Positions 56,729 to 64,000 of a stretch of DNA of 64,000 nt are shown one piece after another (the first letter of the stretch is position 1; each line of letters starts with the position of its first letter). Made by a program: the position numbers and the translations under genes. The notes beneath the pieces are model-generated. The model had not been told where the DNA came from. It saw only the letters and a program-made list of their open reading frames with translations, and ran no database searches. This DNA is from Tragulus kanchil (Eukaryota; Chordata; Mammalia; Artiodactyla; Tragulidae): the NCBI GenBank assembly GCA_022376925.1, contig JAIOJX010000032.1:97332794-97396793 (forward strand), given 5' to 3'.

Positions 56729-57145
56729 CCTCCCACAGCAGAGCATTGGCTCTGGGAGCATGAGCTCCAAAGCACTGGCTGGTAATTGGCCCCCTCAGTT
56801 GCTCCAGGACTTGGGGTCTTCCTGGTCAGGATCAAACCAGTGCCCTTGCACTGCAAGGCAGACTCTTTACCCACTGGACCACCAGGAAGCCCCCATTTTA
56901 CTTTTTCAATGTGACCACTAGAACATTTTAAATTACATATGCATCTGATAGTGTATTTTTAATGGGACAGTGCTGCTGAAGAAGCCTGGGGAGTGTCAGG
57001 GAGCAAGGACATCAGGGAAACTAGAGCCTGGGGGAGGCATGGAGAATGATGGGAAAAGAGAAGGAAGGAGGTGGACACAAATGTGAACAGCTTACCTTGT
57101 ACCCTGCAAGTTAGAAAGAGTAATTACAATCCGTATAAGCCATCT

Positions 57146-58117
57146 TGATGAAGGTGAAGGAGGAGAGTAAAAAAGCTGGCCTGAAACTCAACATTCAAAA
57201 ACGAAGATCATGGCATCCAGTCCCATCACTTCATGGCAAATAGATGGGCAAATAATGGAAACAATGACAGACTTTATTTTCTTGGGCTCCAAAATCACTG
57301 CAGGTGGTGCCTGCAGTCATGAAATTAAAAGATGCTTGCTCCTCAGAAGAAAAACTATGACAAACCTAGACAGCATATTCAAAAGCTGAGACATCACTTT
57401 GCTGACAAAAGTCCATATAATCAGGGGCTTCCCTGGTGGTCCAGTGGGTAAGGACACCACCTTGCAGTGCAAGGGGCGCCGGTTTGATCCCTGGCCTGGG
57501 AAGATCCCACGTGCCGTGGAGCAGCTGGACTGATGTGTCCAACTACCGAGCCAGAGCCCTGAAATGCATGCACCGAGAGCTGGTGCTCTGCAGCAAGAGA
57601 TGCCACTGTGATGGGAGGCACACACAGGCCAAAGAACAAAGATGGAAATAAATGAAAGACCAGTAGAAGTGGCCCAAAAAAAAAAGTCCATATAATCAAA
57701 GCTATGGTTTTCCCAGTAGCTGGATGGATGTGAGAGCTGGACCATAATGAAGGCTGAGCCATGAAGAATTGATGCCTTTGAACTGTGGTATTGGAGAAGG
57801 CTCTTGAGAGTTCCTTGGACTGCAAGGAGACCAAATGAGTCAATCCTAAAGGAAATCAACCCTGAATATTCATTGGAAGGACTGATGCTAAAGCTGAAGG
57901 GATGACTCATTGGAAAACAGCCTGATGTTGGGGAAAATAGACAGAAAAGCAGAAGGGGACAACACAGGACAAGATGGTTGGATGGCGTCACTGAGTCAGT
58001 GGACATGAGTTTGAGCAGGCTCTAGGAGATGGTGAAGGACTGGGTAGCCTGGAATGGTGCACTTCGTGGGGTCAAAAAGAATCGAACACAACTGAGTGAC
58101 TGAACTGAACTGAACTG
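57146..58117 (+). mobile_element. BovB (RTE) retrotransposon 3' end, most complete copy
   Basis: The 5'-truncated BovB runs from just after aagccatct (57137-57145) to the GAACT-repeat tail, ending at a second aagccatct (58118-58126). The 9-bp target-site duplication is therefore intact. It encodes only the far C-terminal part of the BovB reverse-transcriptase protein, in broken frames. About 35 bp of the usual BovB sequence seem to be missing near 57898. The large minus-strand frames over it (57317-58006) are antisense noise. Confidence 0.93.
57424..57681 (+). mobile_element. tRNA-derived SINE in BovB, duplicate copy
   Basis: Counterpart of 56251-56512, with the same target-site duplication at 57407-57423 and 57682-57698. 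Its 3' third differs from the other copy (a longer A run, and aaataaatg against gatgaaaatag), more than the flanking DNA does. Confidence 0.93.
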
Positions 58118-58119
58118 AA
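58098..58119. repeat. (GAACT)n tail of BovB
   Basis: A short pentamer run, tgaactgaactgaactgaa, typical of the BovB/Bov-A 3' terminus. Repeated at 59208-59226 in the next duplicate. Confidence 0.93.
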
Positions 58120-58529
58120 GCCATCTGAGACAGTGAGACTGACTAACTTACTGGAAGTTGTCTCCCAGAACCAGTGCCAGTTGTGAGCCAGGTTAACACT
58201 ATGCTTAAACCTGGTGTTGTAGATGGAAGAGGCAAGAACAGTCAGGGCAAAAAAGTAAAGAAAAATAGAAGGACATCTTAGGTTAGACATTAAGCCCTTT
58301 GAATGGCACCCCTTCCCCAGTCCTGTGGCAGTCTTCCTGTCTGCCCCTCACCCCTCTGCCCTCATCTCCTACTCAGCTCTTCCTATACCCACCCCGCCCA
58401 GTTACACTCATCTCTTCATGGAGCCTTGACGTGCTGGGCATGTCCTGCCTCAGGACCCTGCACCAGCTGATCCCCTTACCTGTAGATTCTCCTCTCTGCT
58501 ATCACACGGCTACCTACCTTAATTCTTCT

Positions 58530-58650
58530 TTAAATTGATTCATTTTTTTAATGGAAGGTTAATTACTTTACAGAATTTTGTTGTTTCTGCCAAATATCAA
58601 CATGAATGAGCCATATGTATATGTCCCCTCCCTCTTGAAATTCTCACTTA
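58530..58650 (-). mobile_element. Ruminant L1 3' end fragment
   Basis: 'tttttttaatggaaggttaa', 'gccaaatatcaacatgaatg', 'agccatatgtatatgtcccc' and 'tccctcttga' match the terminal 3' UTR of ruminant L1. Duplicate copy at 59641-59760. Confidence 0.85.
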
Positions 58651-58813
58651 ACTCTTGGTTCAAAGCCCACCTTCCCAACAAGACTTACCTTGACCATCTT
58701 GTTTAAAATTTCACTCAATGGCACTCCCTTACCTCACTCGATACACTTTCCTCATAGCATTTATTATTTATTTCTAACATAACACTTTCCTAAGTTTATT
58801 GTCAATCTGCCTA

Positions 58814-59224
58814 CTATGGGTTTTCCCAGTAGCTGGATGGATGTGAAGCTGGACCATAATGAAGGCTGAGCCATGAAGAATTGATGCCTTTGAACTGTGG
58901 TATTGGAGAAGGCTCTTGAGAGTTCCTTGGACTGCAAGGAGACCAAATGAGTCAATCCTAAAGGAAATCAACCCTGAATATTCATTGGAAGGACTGATGC
59001 TAAAGCTGAAGGGATGACTCATTGGAAAACAGCCTGATGTTGGGGAAAATAGACAGAAAAGCAGAAGGGACAACACAGGACAAGATGGTTGGATGGCGTC
59101 ACTGAGTCAGTGGACATGAGTTTGAGCAGGCTCTAGGAGATGGTGAAGGACTGGGTAGCCTGGAATGGTGCATTGGGGTCAAAAAGAATCGAACACAACT
59201 GAGTGACTGAACTGAACTGAACTG
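58814..59224 (+). mobile_element. BovB 3' end, third (partial) copy
   Basis: The last 410 bp of the same BovB element, repeated because duplication 16 starts inside it. The right target-site 9-mer aagccatct is at 59225-59233. Confidence 0.92.
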
Positions 59225-59640
59225 AAGCCATCTGAGACAGTGAGACTGACTAACTTACTGGAAGTTGTCTCCCAGAACCAGTGCCAGTTGTGAGCCAGGT
59301 TAACACTATGCTTAAACCTGGTGTTGTAGATGGAAGAGGCAAGAACAGTCAGGGCAAAAAAGTAAAGAAAAATAGAAGGACATCTTAGGTTAGACATTAA
59401 GCCCTTTGAATGGCACCCCTTCCCCAGTCCTGTGGCAGTCTTCCTGTCTGCCCCTCACCCCTCTGCCCTCATCTCCTACTCAGCTCTTCCTATACCCACC
59501 CCGCCCAGTTACACTCATCTCTTCATGGAGCCTTGGACGTGCTGGGCATGTCCTGCCTCAGGACCCTGCACCAGCTGATCCCCTTACCTGTAGATTCTCC
59601 TCTCTGCTATCACACGGCTACCTACCTTAATTCTTCTTTA

Positions 59641-59760
59641 AATTGATTCATTTTTTTAATGGAAGGTTAATTACTTTACAGAATTTTGTTGTTTTCTGCC
59701 AAATATCAACATGAATGAGCCATATGTATATGTCCCCTCCCTCTTGAAATTCTCACTTAA
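59641..59760 (-). mobile_element. Ruminant L1 3' end fragment, duplicate copy
   Basis: Counterpart of 58530-58650. Confidence 0.85.
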
Positions 59761-60672
59761 CTCTTGGTTCAAAGCCCACCTTCCCAACAAGACTTACCTT
59801 GACCATCTTGTTTAAAATTTCACTCAATGGCACTCCCTTACCTCACTCGATACACTTTCCTCATAGCATTTATTATTTATTTCTAACATAACACTTTCCT
59901 AAGTTTATTGTCAATCTGCCTACTAGAGAACATTCTCCCTGAGACATTTTTTTTATTACTTTGTTTTTTTTCTATTTTGCTTTTACAAAGTTTTGTTGTT
60001 TACAGATATGTATTATCCCAGATCAGTCATAGGTATATCACTGACCCCTCCCTGCTGTGCCCCCCTCCCAGTCCCTGCCATCCCACCCTTCCAGGCCGTC
60101 CCATAGTCCCCATGGAAGAGCCCTTAGATCCACAGCACATTGACAATAGTTATCTCTTTTACATAAGATAGTGCAGATTTCCATGATACTCCTCGCATAC
60201 CTCTCACCCACCCTTCTCTCCTGTCAATGTCAATAGTTCTGTTCTCTATGTCTGTTTTCCTGTCACTGCTCTGCATGTCTATTTATCAGTGCCATCTTAC
60301 TAGATTCCATATATGTGTGTTAGCATACTGTATTTGTCCTCTTTTTGACTGACTTCAATACGTTCTAGATTCATCCACCTCATTAGGACTGATTCTTCTG
60401 CATTTCTTTTTACAGCTGAGAAATATTCCATTGTATATATGTACCAGAGCTTCTTTATCCATTCATTCATTCTTCGATGGACATCTAGGTTGCTTCCATG
60501 TTCTAGCTATTGTATAGAGTGCTGCAATGAACATTGGGGTACAGGTGCCTCTTTCAATTTTGATTCCATCAGGGTATAAGCCTAATAGTGGGATTGCTGA
60601 GTCATATGGTGCTTCCATTTTTACTTTTTTAAGGCATCTCCATACTGTCTTCCATAGTGGCTGTATTAATTT

Positions 60673-60726
60673 ACATTCCCACCAGCAGTGCAAGGGGGTT
60701 CCCTTTTCTCTGCATCCTCTCCAGCA
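60673..60726 (-). other. L1 ORF2 C-terminal cysteine motif
   Basis: Codes for [18 protein letters not shown], matching the CX3CX7HX4C motif of L1 ORF2p, which is needed for RNA binding and retrotransposition in active elements. Confidence 0.93.
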
Positions 60727-61984
60727 TTTATTGTCTGTAGATTTGTTGATGATGGCCATTCTGACTGGTGTGAGGTGATATCTCATTGTTGTTTTGATTT
60801 GCATTTCTCTAATTATAAGTGAAGTGGAGCATTGTTTCATGTGCTTTTTGGCCATCTGTATGTCATCTTTGGAGGGGTGTCTGTTTAGGTCTTTTTCCCA
60901 TTTTTTGACTGGGTTGTTCATTTTTCCAGTACTGAGTTGTCTGAGTTGCTTGTAGACTTTGGAGATTAATTCTTTGTCTATTGTTTCATTTGCTATGATT
61001 TTCTCCCATTTTGTGGGTTGTCTGTTCACCGTTTTTGTAATTTCTTTTGCTGTACAAAAGCTTTTTAGGTGCCACATGTTAATTTTTGTTTTTAGTTCCA
61101 CTCTTCTAGTAGGTGGGTCATGGGAGATCTTGCTTTAATTTATGTCCTTGAGGGCTTTGCCTATATTCTTCTCTAAGAGTTTGAGGGTTTCTGGTCTTTC
61201 ATTTAGGTCTTTAATCCATTTTGAGTTGATCTTTGTCTATGGTGTCAGGGAATGTTTCAACTTCATTTTTTTTGCATGTAGCTGTCCAGTTTTCCCAGCA
61301 CCATTTGTTGAAGAGGCTGTCTTTGTCCCATTTTAGATTTACGCCTCCTTTGTCAAAAATAAGGTGCCCTTAGGTGCGTGGGTTTACATCTGGGTTCTCT
61401 ATCTTGTTCCATTGGTCTGTGTTTCTGTTTTTGTGCCAGTACCATACTGTCTTGATGACTGTTGCTTTGTAGTAGAGTCTGAAGTTAGGGAGGCTGATCC
61501 CTCCAACTTGCATTCTTCTTCCTCAGGATTGCTTTGGCTATTCGAAGTCTTTTGTGTTTCCATATGAACTGTGTTATGCTTTGGTCTAGTTCTGTGAAGA
61601 ATGTCATTGGTAGTTTGATCGGGATCACATTGAATCTGTAGATGATATTTGGTAGTATGGTCATTTTCACAATATTGATTCTTCCGACCCAGGAACATGG
61701 AATATCTCTACATCTGTTTAAGTCTTCTTTAATTTCTTTCATTAGTGTCTTATAGTTTTCTGTGTACAGTTCTTTGTTTCTTTGGGTAAGTTATTCCTAG
61801 ATATTTTATTCTTTTGGTTGCAATGGTGAAGGGGATTGCCTCTTTGATTTCATTTTCTGATTTTTCATTGTTTGTATATAGGAATGCCAGTGATTCCTGT
61901 GTATTGATTTTGTATCCTGCAACTTTGCTGCATTCTTTGATTAGCTCTAGTAGTTTTCTAATAGTGTCTTTGGGGTTTTCTATG

Positions 61985-62010
61985 TATAGTATCATGTCAT
62001 CTGCAAATAG
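61985..62010 (-). other. L1 reverse-transcriptase catalytic FADDM motif
   Basis: The minus strand encodes L-F-A-D-D-M-I-L-Y, with both catalytic aspartates kept (F codon at 62005-62007). The surrounding frame is nevertheless broken. Confidence 0.92.
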
Positions 62011-62253
62011 ACTTTTACTTCTTCTTTTCTAATCTGGATTCCTGTTATTTCTTTTTCTTCTCTTATTGCTGTAGCTAGAACTTCCAGGACTATGTTGAAT
62101 AATAGTGGTGAAAATGGACACCCCTGTCTTGGTCCTGATCTTGGAGGGAATGCTTTCAGCTTTTCACCATTGAGAATAATGTTTGCTGTGGGCTTCTTAT
62201 GTATGGCATTCAGTGTATTGAGGTATATTCCTTCTGTGCCCAGTTTTTGAGGA

Positions 62254-62273
62254 TTTTTTTTTTTTTTTTTTTT
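62254..62273. repeat. T20 homopolymer inside the L1
   Basis: A run of about 20 T lies where L1 sequences normally have a short T run before ATCATRAA. It lies about 30 bp from the truncated 5' end. Confidence 0.92.
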
Positions 62274-62311
62274 ATCATAAATGGATGTTGGATTTTGCCC
62301 AAGACATTTTT

Positions 62312-62825
62312 ATTTCAGCTTTATTTCCCACATCATCCCCAGTATCCAGATGGTGCCTGGTGTAGAGCAGCTGCTCGATGAACAGTTTTGGACTCAGTGT
62401 TGGTGGCACTGCTTAGGGCACTGCTGCTTGTGGAATCCTCCATGCACTCTCTCCTGTCCTGAGGGAAAGGACTTTATTCTCCTTTTCCTGAAGGTGGCCT
62501 GGATTAACCTTGCTTTCCATTCAGGTTTTACTCCTCAGGCTTCTGCTGTGTTCTGGATCCTAGCACAGGCCTCCCTGGAGAAGAAAGGAAGCAGCTAATG
62601 CTGCTGTACAGCTTTGGGGTGCTGGGAGTTGGGATTCAGTGTGCCCTCCGGGCTTTGCTCAAATGCAGATCCTTTCTCCACTGCCTGTTTCCTTAGTTGT
62701 CAAGGGTTCCAGGCTCAGTGGGAGGCTGAACAAAGTGCTTAGTGGATTAAGGAGGAAAAGGACGGAGACAGTTGTCCCATACAGGGCAGAATATATGGGA
62801 CATATTTCTCAAGCCTGGGTCCTGG
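62312..62825. other. No recognised feature
   Basis: Single-copy-looking sequence. The 105-codon plus frame at 62281-62598 starts within the L1 end and has no domain. Confidence 0.45.
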
Positions 62826-63035
62826 GTCCATAGTTATCAACATCACCGGGGAACTGACTAGAAATGCATAGTCTCAGGCCTCCACTTAAACCCGATGAAT
62901 CAGAAACAGGAGGGTGGAGTGGAGCCGGCTACAAGGGGTTTAACAATAATTAGATTATTGACTTAATTAAATCGTTCAGTTAAATGAATGAACAAAGCCT
63001 CACAGTGATTCTGATGCACTCAAGTGTAAGAACGC
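62826..63035 (-). mobile_element. MER5A-type MITE with internal AT-rich insertion
   Basis: 'atcaccggggaactgactag', 'cccgatgaatcagaaacagg' and 'gattctgatgcactcaagtg' are reversed MER5A. About 60 bp of AT-rich sequence (62942-62998) lie where the consensus is continuous. Confidence 0.8.
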
Positions 63036-63111
63036 CTGGCCTGGGAAGAAAGGAAGGACCCTGTTAGAGTTTAGAATGCAGGGAGGGACTTAAAAGGTCA
63101 GGCCAGAGAAC

Positions 63112-63380
63112 AGGTCCCCGCGGGCTGGCTAGCACTGGGTGGGTTCCCTGCACCCGAGGCCGCGCGGGGTGGTCTGACCTAGGATGTTTAAAGGCCAGCA
63201 CTCCCAGGTCCTCCACCCCCAATCCCAGGAAAGTCCCAAGGTGCGGCCCTGACCTTCCGCCTGCTATGGTCCCTCCCTGGGCTGAGTGAATGCAGGCACT
63301 GTGCGCCAATGCGTTCTCTCCACCTCCACCAGGCCACCACTCGCCTGCTGGATTTTCTAGGCAGCGCCCCTGCTGATTGG
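63112..63380. other. Small GC- and CpG-rich patch
   Basis: About a dozen CpG dinucleotides lie within 270 bp, clustered at ccccgcggg (63116) and gaggccgcgcgggg (about 63156-63169). It is too short and too thin to call a CpG island. No promoter, first exon or TATA element can be assigned. Confidence 0.45.
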
Positions 63381-63567
63381 GTCTCTGTCCTGGGCTCTAG
63401 CCAGCAGCATCCCTCCCTCTGCCTAGGCCACTGCAGGCTGCCCTCTCTGCCTTTGTTGGAGTTCTGTCTCTGATTTTTTCTCTTCATGTCTCCCCCTGCC
63501 CCATTTGTTCTTCCCACCTCCCTTTCCTTTTTCATTCACATCCAGTTTAAGAAAAAAAAAAGAGTAA

Positions 63568-63660
63568 GTAAGCACCCAGGATGTGCCCTGGGTGGTCCTA
63601 GACTCTGGGCAGTGAACAGTGAAAACAAGCAAACCTGTGGACAGGGAGCTTACTGAGGCT
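63568..63660 (-). repeat. L2 LINE 3' end fragment
   Basis: 'gatgtgccctgggtggtcct', 'agactctgggcagtgaacag' and 'tggacagggagcttactgag' resemble the L2 terminal region. Confidence 0.65.
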
Positions 63661-64000
63661 TGAATTTGCCTCTCCCCACCTCCCTCTGCACCCCAGCTCT
63701 CTCCTGCCCTCTCAGCACTGGCTGCTCTTCCCTTTAGCTCTCCTTGTTGTGTCTAAAGGCAACTTTTCTTCTGGTTCCAGGACAGTACTAAAAAGCCTAT
63801 TGTGTCTACTATAAAGTTGCCGTAAAAATGGCAACCTTACCTTGAAGGACACTAGTTTCAAATGTTAGCAGCTATGGACACCTCAACCAAAATTAATTTA
63901 TTAGCCTGATGCAGACAGCTGGATGCTCTGAGGTCACCTAGCATGTACCTATTAATACATTGACCTTTGTGCTAGAGGTTCGTTTATTCGAGAAAATGTA
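63661..64000. other. No recognised feature
   Basis: Single-copy-looking right edge. No exon, repeat family or RNA gene is supported. Confidence 0.5.

Larger units (their letters stand above)
55543..57900. repeat. Tandem direct duplication 15 (offset 1186, then about 1173 bp)
   Basis: Copy A is 55543-56728 and copy B 56729-57900. The first 170 bp of copy B have about ten short deletions relative to A, many in homopolymers (ccctgg/cctgg, aggga/agga, ttttttt/ttttt). After that the copies agree, except within the SINE at 56420-56512 against 57594-57681, where several substitutions and indels differ. Contents: SINE end, unclassified 220 bp, and a BovB 3' end with an inserted SINE. Confidence 0.95.
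57702..59924. repeat. Tandem direct duplication 16 (offset 1112 bp), overlapping duplication 15
   Basis: Copy A is 57702-58816 and copy B 58814-59924, joined over cta/ctatgg. Small differences are gtgagag/gtgaag, ggggac/gggac, a 4-5 bp change at 58062/59172, gacg/ggacg and ttt/tttt. The BovB piece 'gctatggttttcccagtagc' to 'gatgctaaagctga' thus occurs three times, at 56530, 57701 and 58814. Confidence 0.95.
60463..62250 (-). pseudogene. L1 ORF2 protein, C-terminal half, frameshifted
   Basis: Reading leftward, recognisable ORF2 segments lie in three frames: 61750-61995, 61485-61742 and 60463-61101. At least two frameshifts therefore separate them, and the frame upstream of 62010 is also broken. 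The FADD catalytic motif is intact at its position. The last segment (212 residues) holds the conserved C-terminal cysteine motif, C126-x3-C130-x7-H138-x4-C143. The endonuclease domain and ORF1 are absent through 5' truncation. In a live L1 this protein nicks DNA and primes reverse transcription; this copy cannot make it. Confidence 0.92.
59948..62301 (-). mobile_element. L1 retrotransposon, 5'-truncated, minus strand
   Basis: A 2.35-kb L1 with its 3' end at the left (T-rich tract 59946-59980 is the tail and 3' UTR) and a truncated 5' end at the right. It is flanked by agacattttt at 59942-59951 and 62302-62311, a likely target-site duplication. The 3' UTR is followed by ORF2 from about 60463 rightward, covering the C-terminal domain and the reverse transcriptase to just upstream of FADD. 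It looks relatively young but is not intact. Confidence 0.92.

Noticed and set aside
57317..58006. 229-codon minus-strand open frame, the longest in the window
   Set aside because: It runs antisense through BovB and the inserted SINE, and matching frames recur in the duplicate copies. No domain is recognisable.
2081..59924. Tandem duplications as a new mobile or amplification system
   Set aside because: There are no common ends, no encoded enzyme, no shared sequence between units and no target-site duplications. Only length is shared, with error-like junctions. An assembly artefact explains this better.
63112..63380. CpG island promoter
   Set aside because: It is too short and has too few CpGs, with no first exon, TATA or initiator that can be supported.

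Overview
This window is nuclear DNA of a ruminant mammal. The evidence is the repeat content: Bov-tA/Bov-A SINEs in both orientations, the 3' end of a BovB (RTE) retrotransposon with its GAACT-repeat tail, cetartiodactyl L1 3' ends, a bovine-type mariner MITE, CHR/tRNA-Glu-type SINEs, and older mammalian fossils (MIR, L2, MER5, MER2, Tigger, MaLR, L1M). The species is not resolved. I found no exon, no intact protein-coding gene and no functional RNA gene. All longer open frames fall in SINEs, L1, BovB or low-complexity tracts. The window reads as intergenic or intronic sequence.

The dominant structure is not a gene system. Sixteen times in 64 kb, a segment of about 1.1 kb is followed at once by a near-identical direct copy of itself (offsets 1084-1186 bp, mean about 1.11 kb). 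The copy junctions lie near 3207, 5678, 8540, 14823, 19729, 21818, 26588, 28400, 33450, 36698, 41053, 46122, 50250, 53795, 56729 and 58815. Copy interiors are almost identical. Differences crowd at the junctions and are mostly deletions, run-length changes and short filler. Some duplications overlap, giving triplicated patches (19576-21970, 26207-28500, 55543-59924). The repeat content of the units is unrelated and only the length is constant, so I infer unmerged overlaps between neighbouring contigs in a draft assembly, not biology. Collapsing them would remove about 17.8 kb and leave about 46 kb of true locus.

Region by region. 1-2 kb: a SINE with clear target-site duplications, an L1 3' end, a MIR, and an old L1 carrying a mariner MITE. 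2-10 kb: three duplicated units of mostly single-copy or ancient-repeat sequence, plus Bov-tA. 10-16 kb: CHR SINE, L1 3' ends, MER2, and a duplicated L1 3' end with an inserted Bov-tA. 16-24 kb: ancient L2/MIR, a MaLR LTR, a CHR SINE, two overlapping duplications, and an old plus-strand L1 ORF2 relic whose catalytic FADD motif is gone. 24-29 kb: a tandem Bov-tA pair, MIR, MER5 and two chained duplications. 29.8-32.5 kb: one old minus-strand L1 split by a Bov-tA, a Tigger-type transposon and a young SINE. 32-43 kb: MIR-rich sequence with three duplications, a polypyrimidine tract and an L1M 3' end. 43.5-47.2 kb: two candidate endogenous-retrovirus LTRs and an unidentified polyA-tailed retro-insertion with a 15-bp target-site duplication. 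47-55 kb: SINEs, MIR, MER5, L2, two duplications and some single-copy sequence. 55-60 kb: a BovB 3' end bounded by 9-bp target-site duplications and split by a SINE, all within two overlapping duplications. 60-62.3 kb: a 5'-truncated minus-strand L1 with a broken ORF2. 62.3-64 kb: MER5, a small CpG-rich patch and an L2 end.
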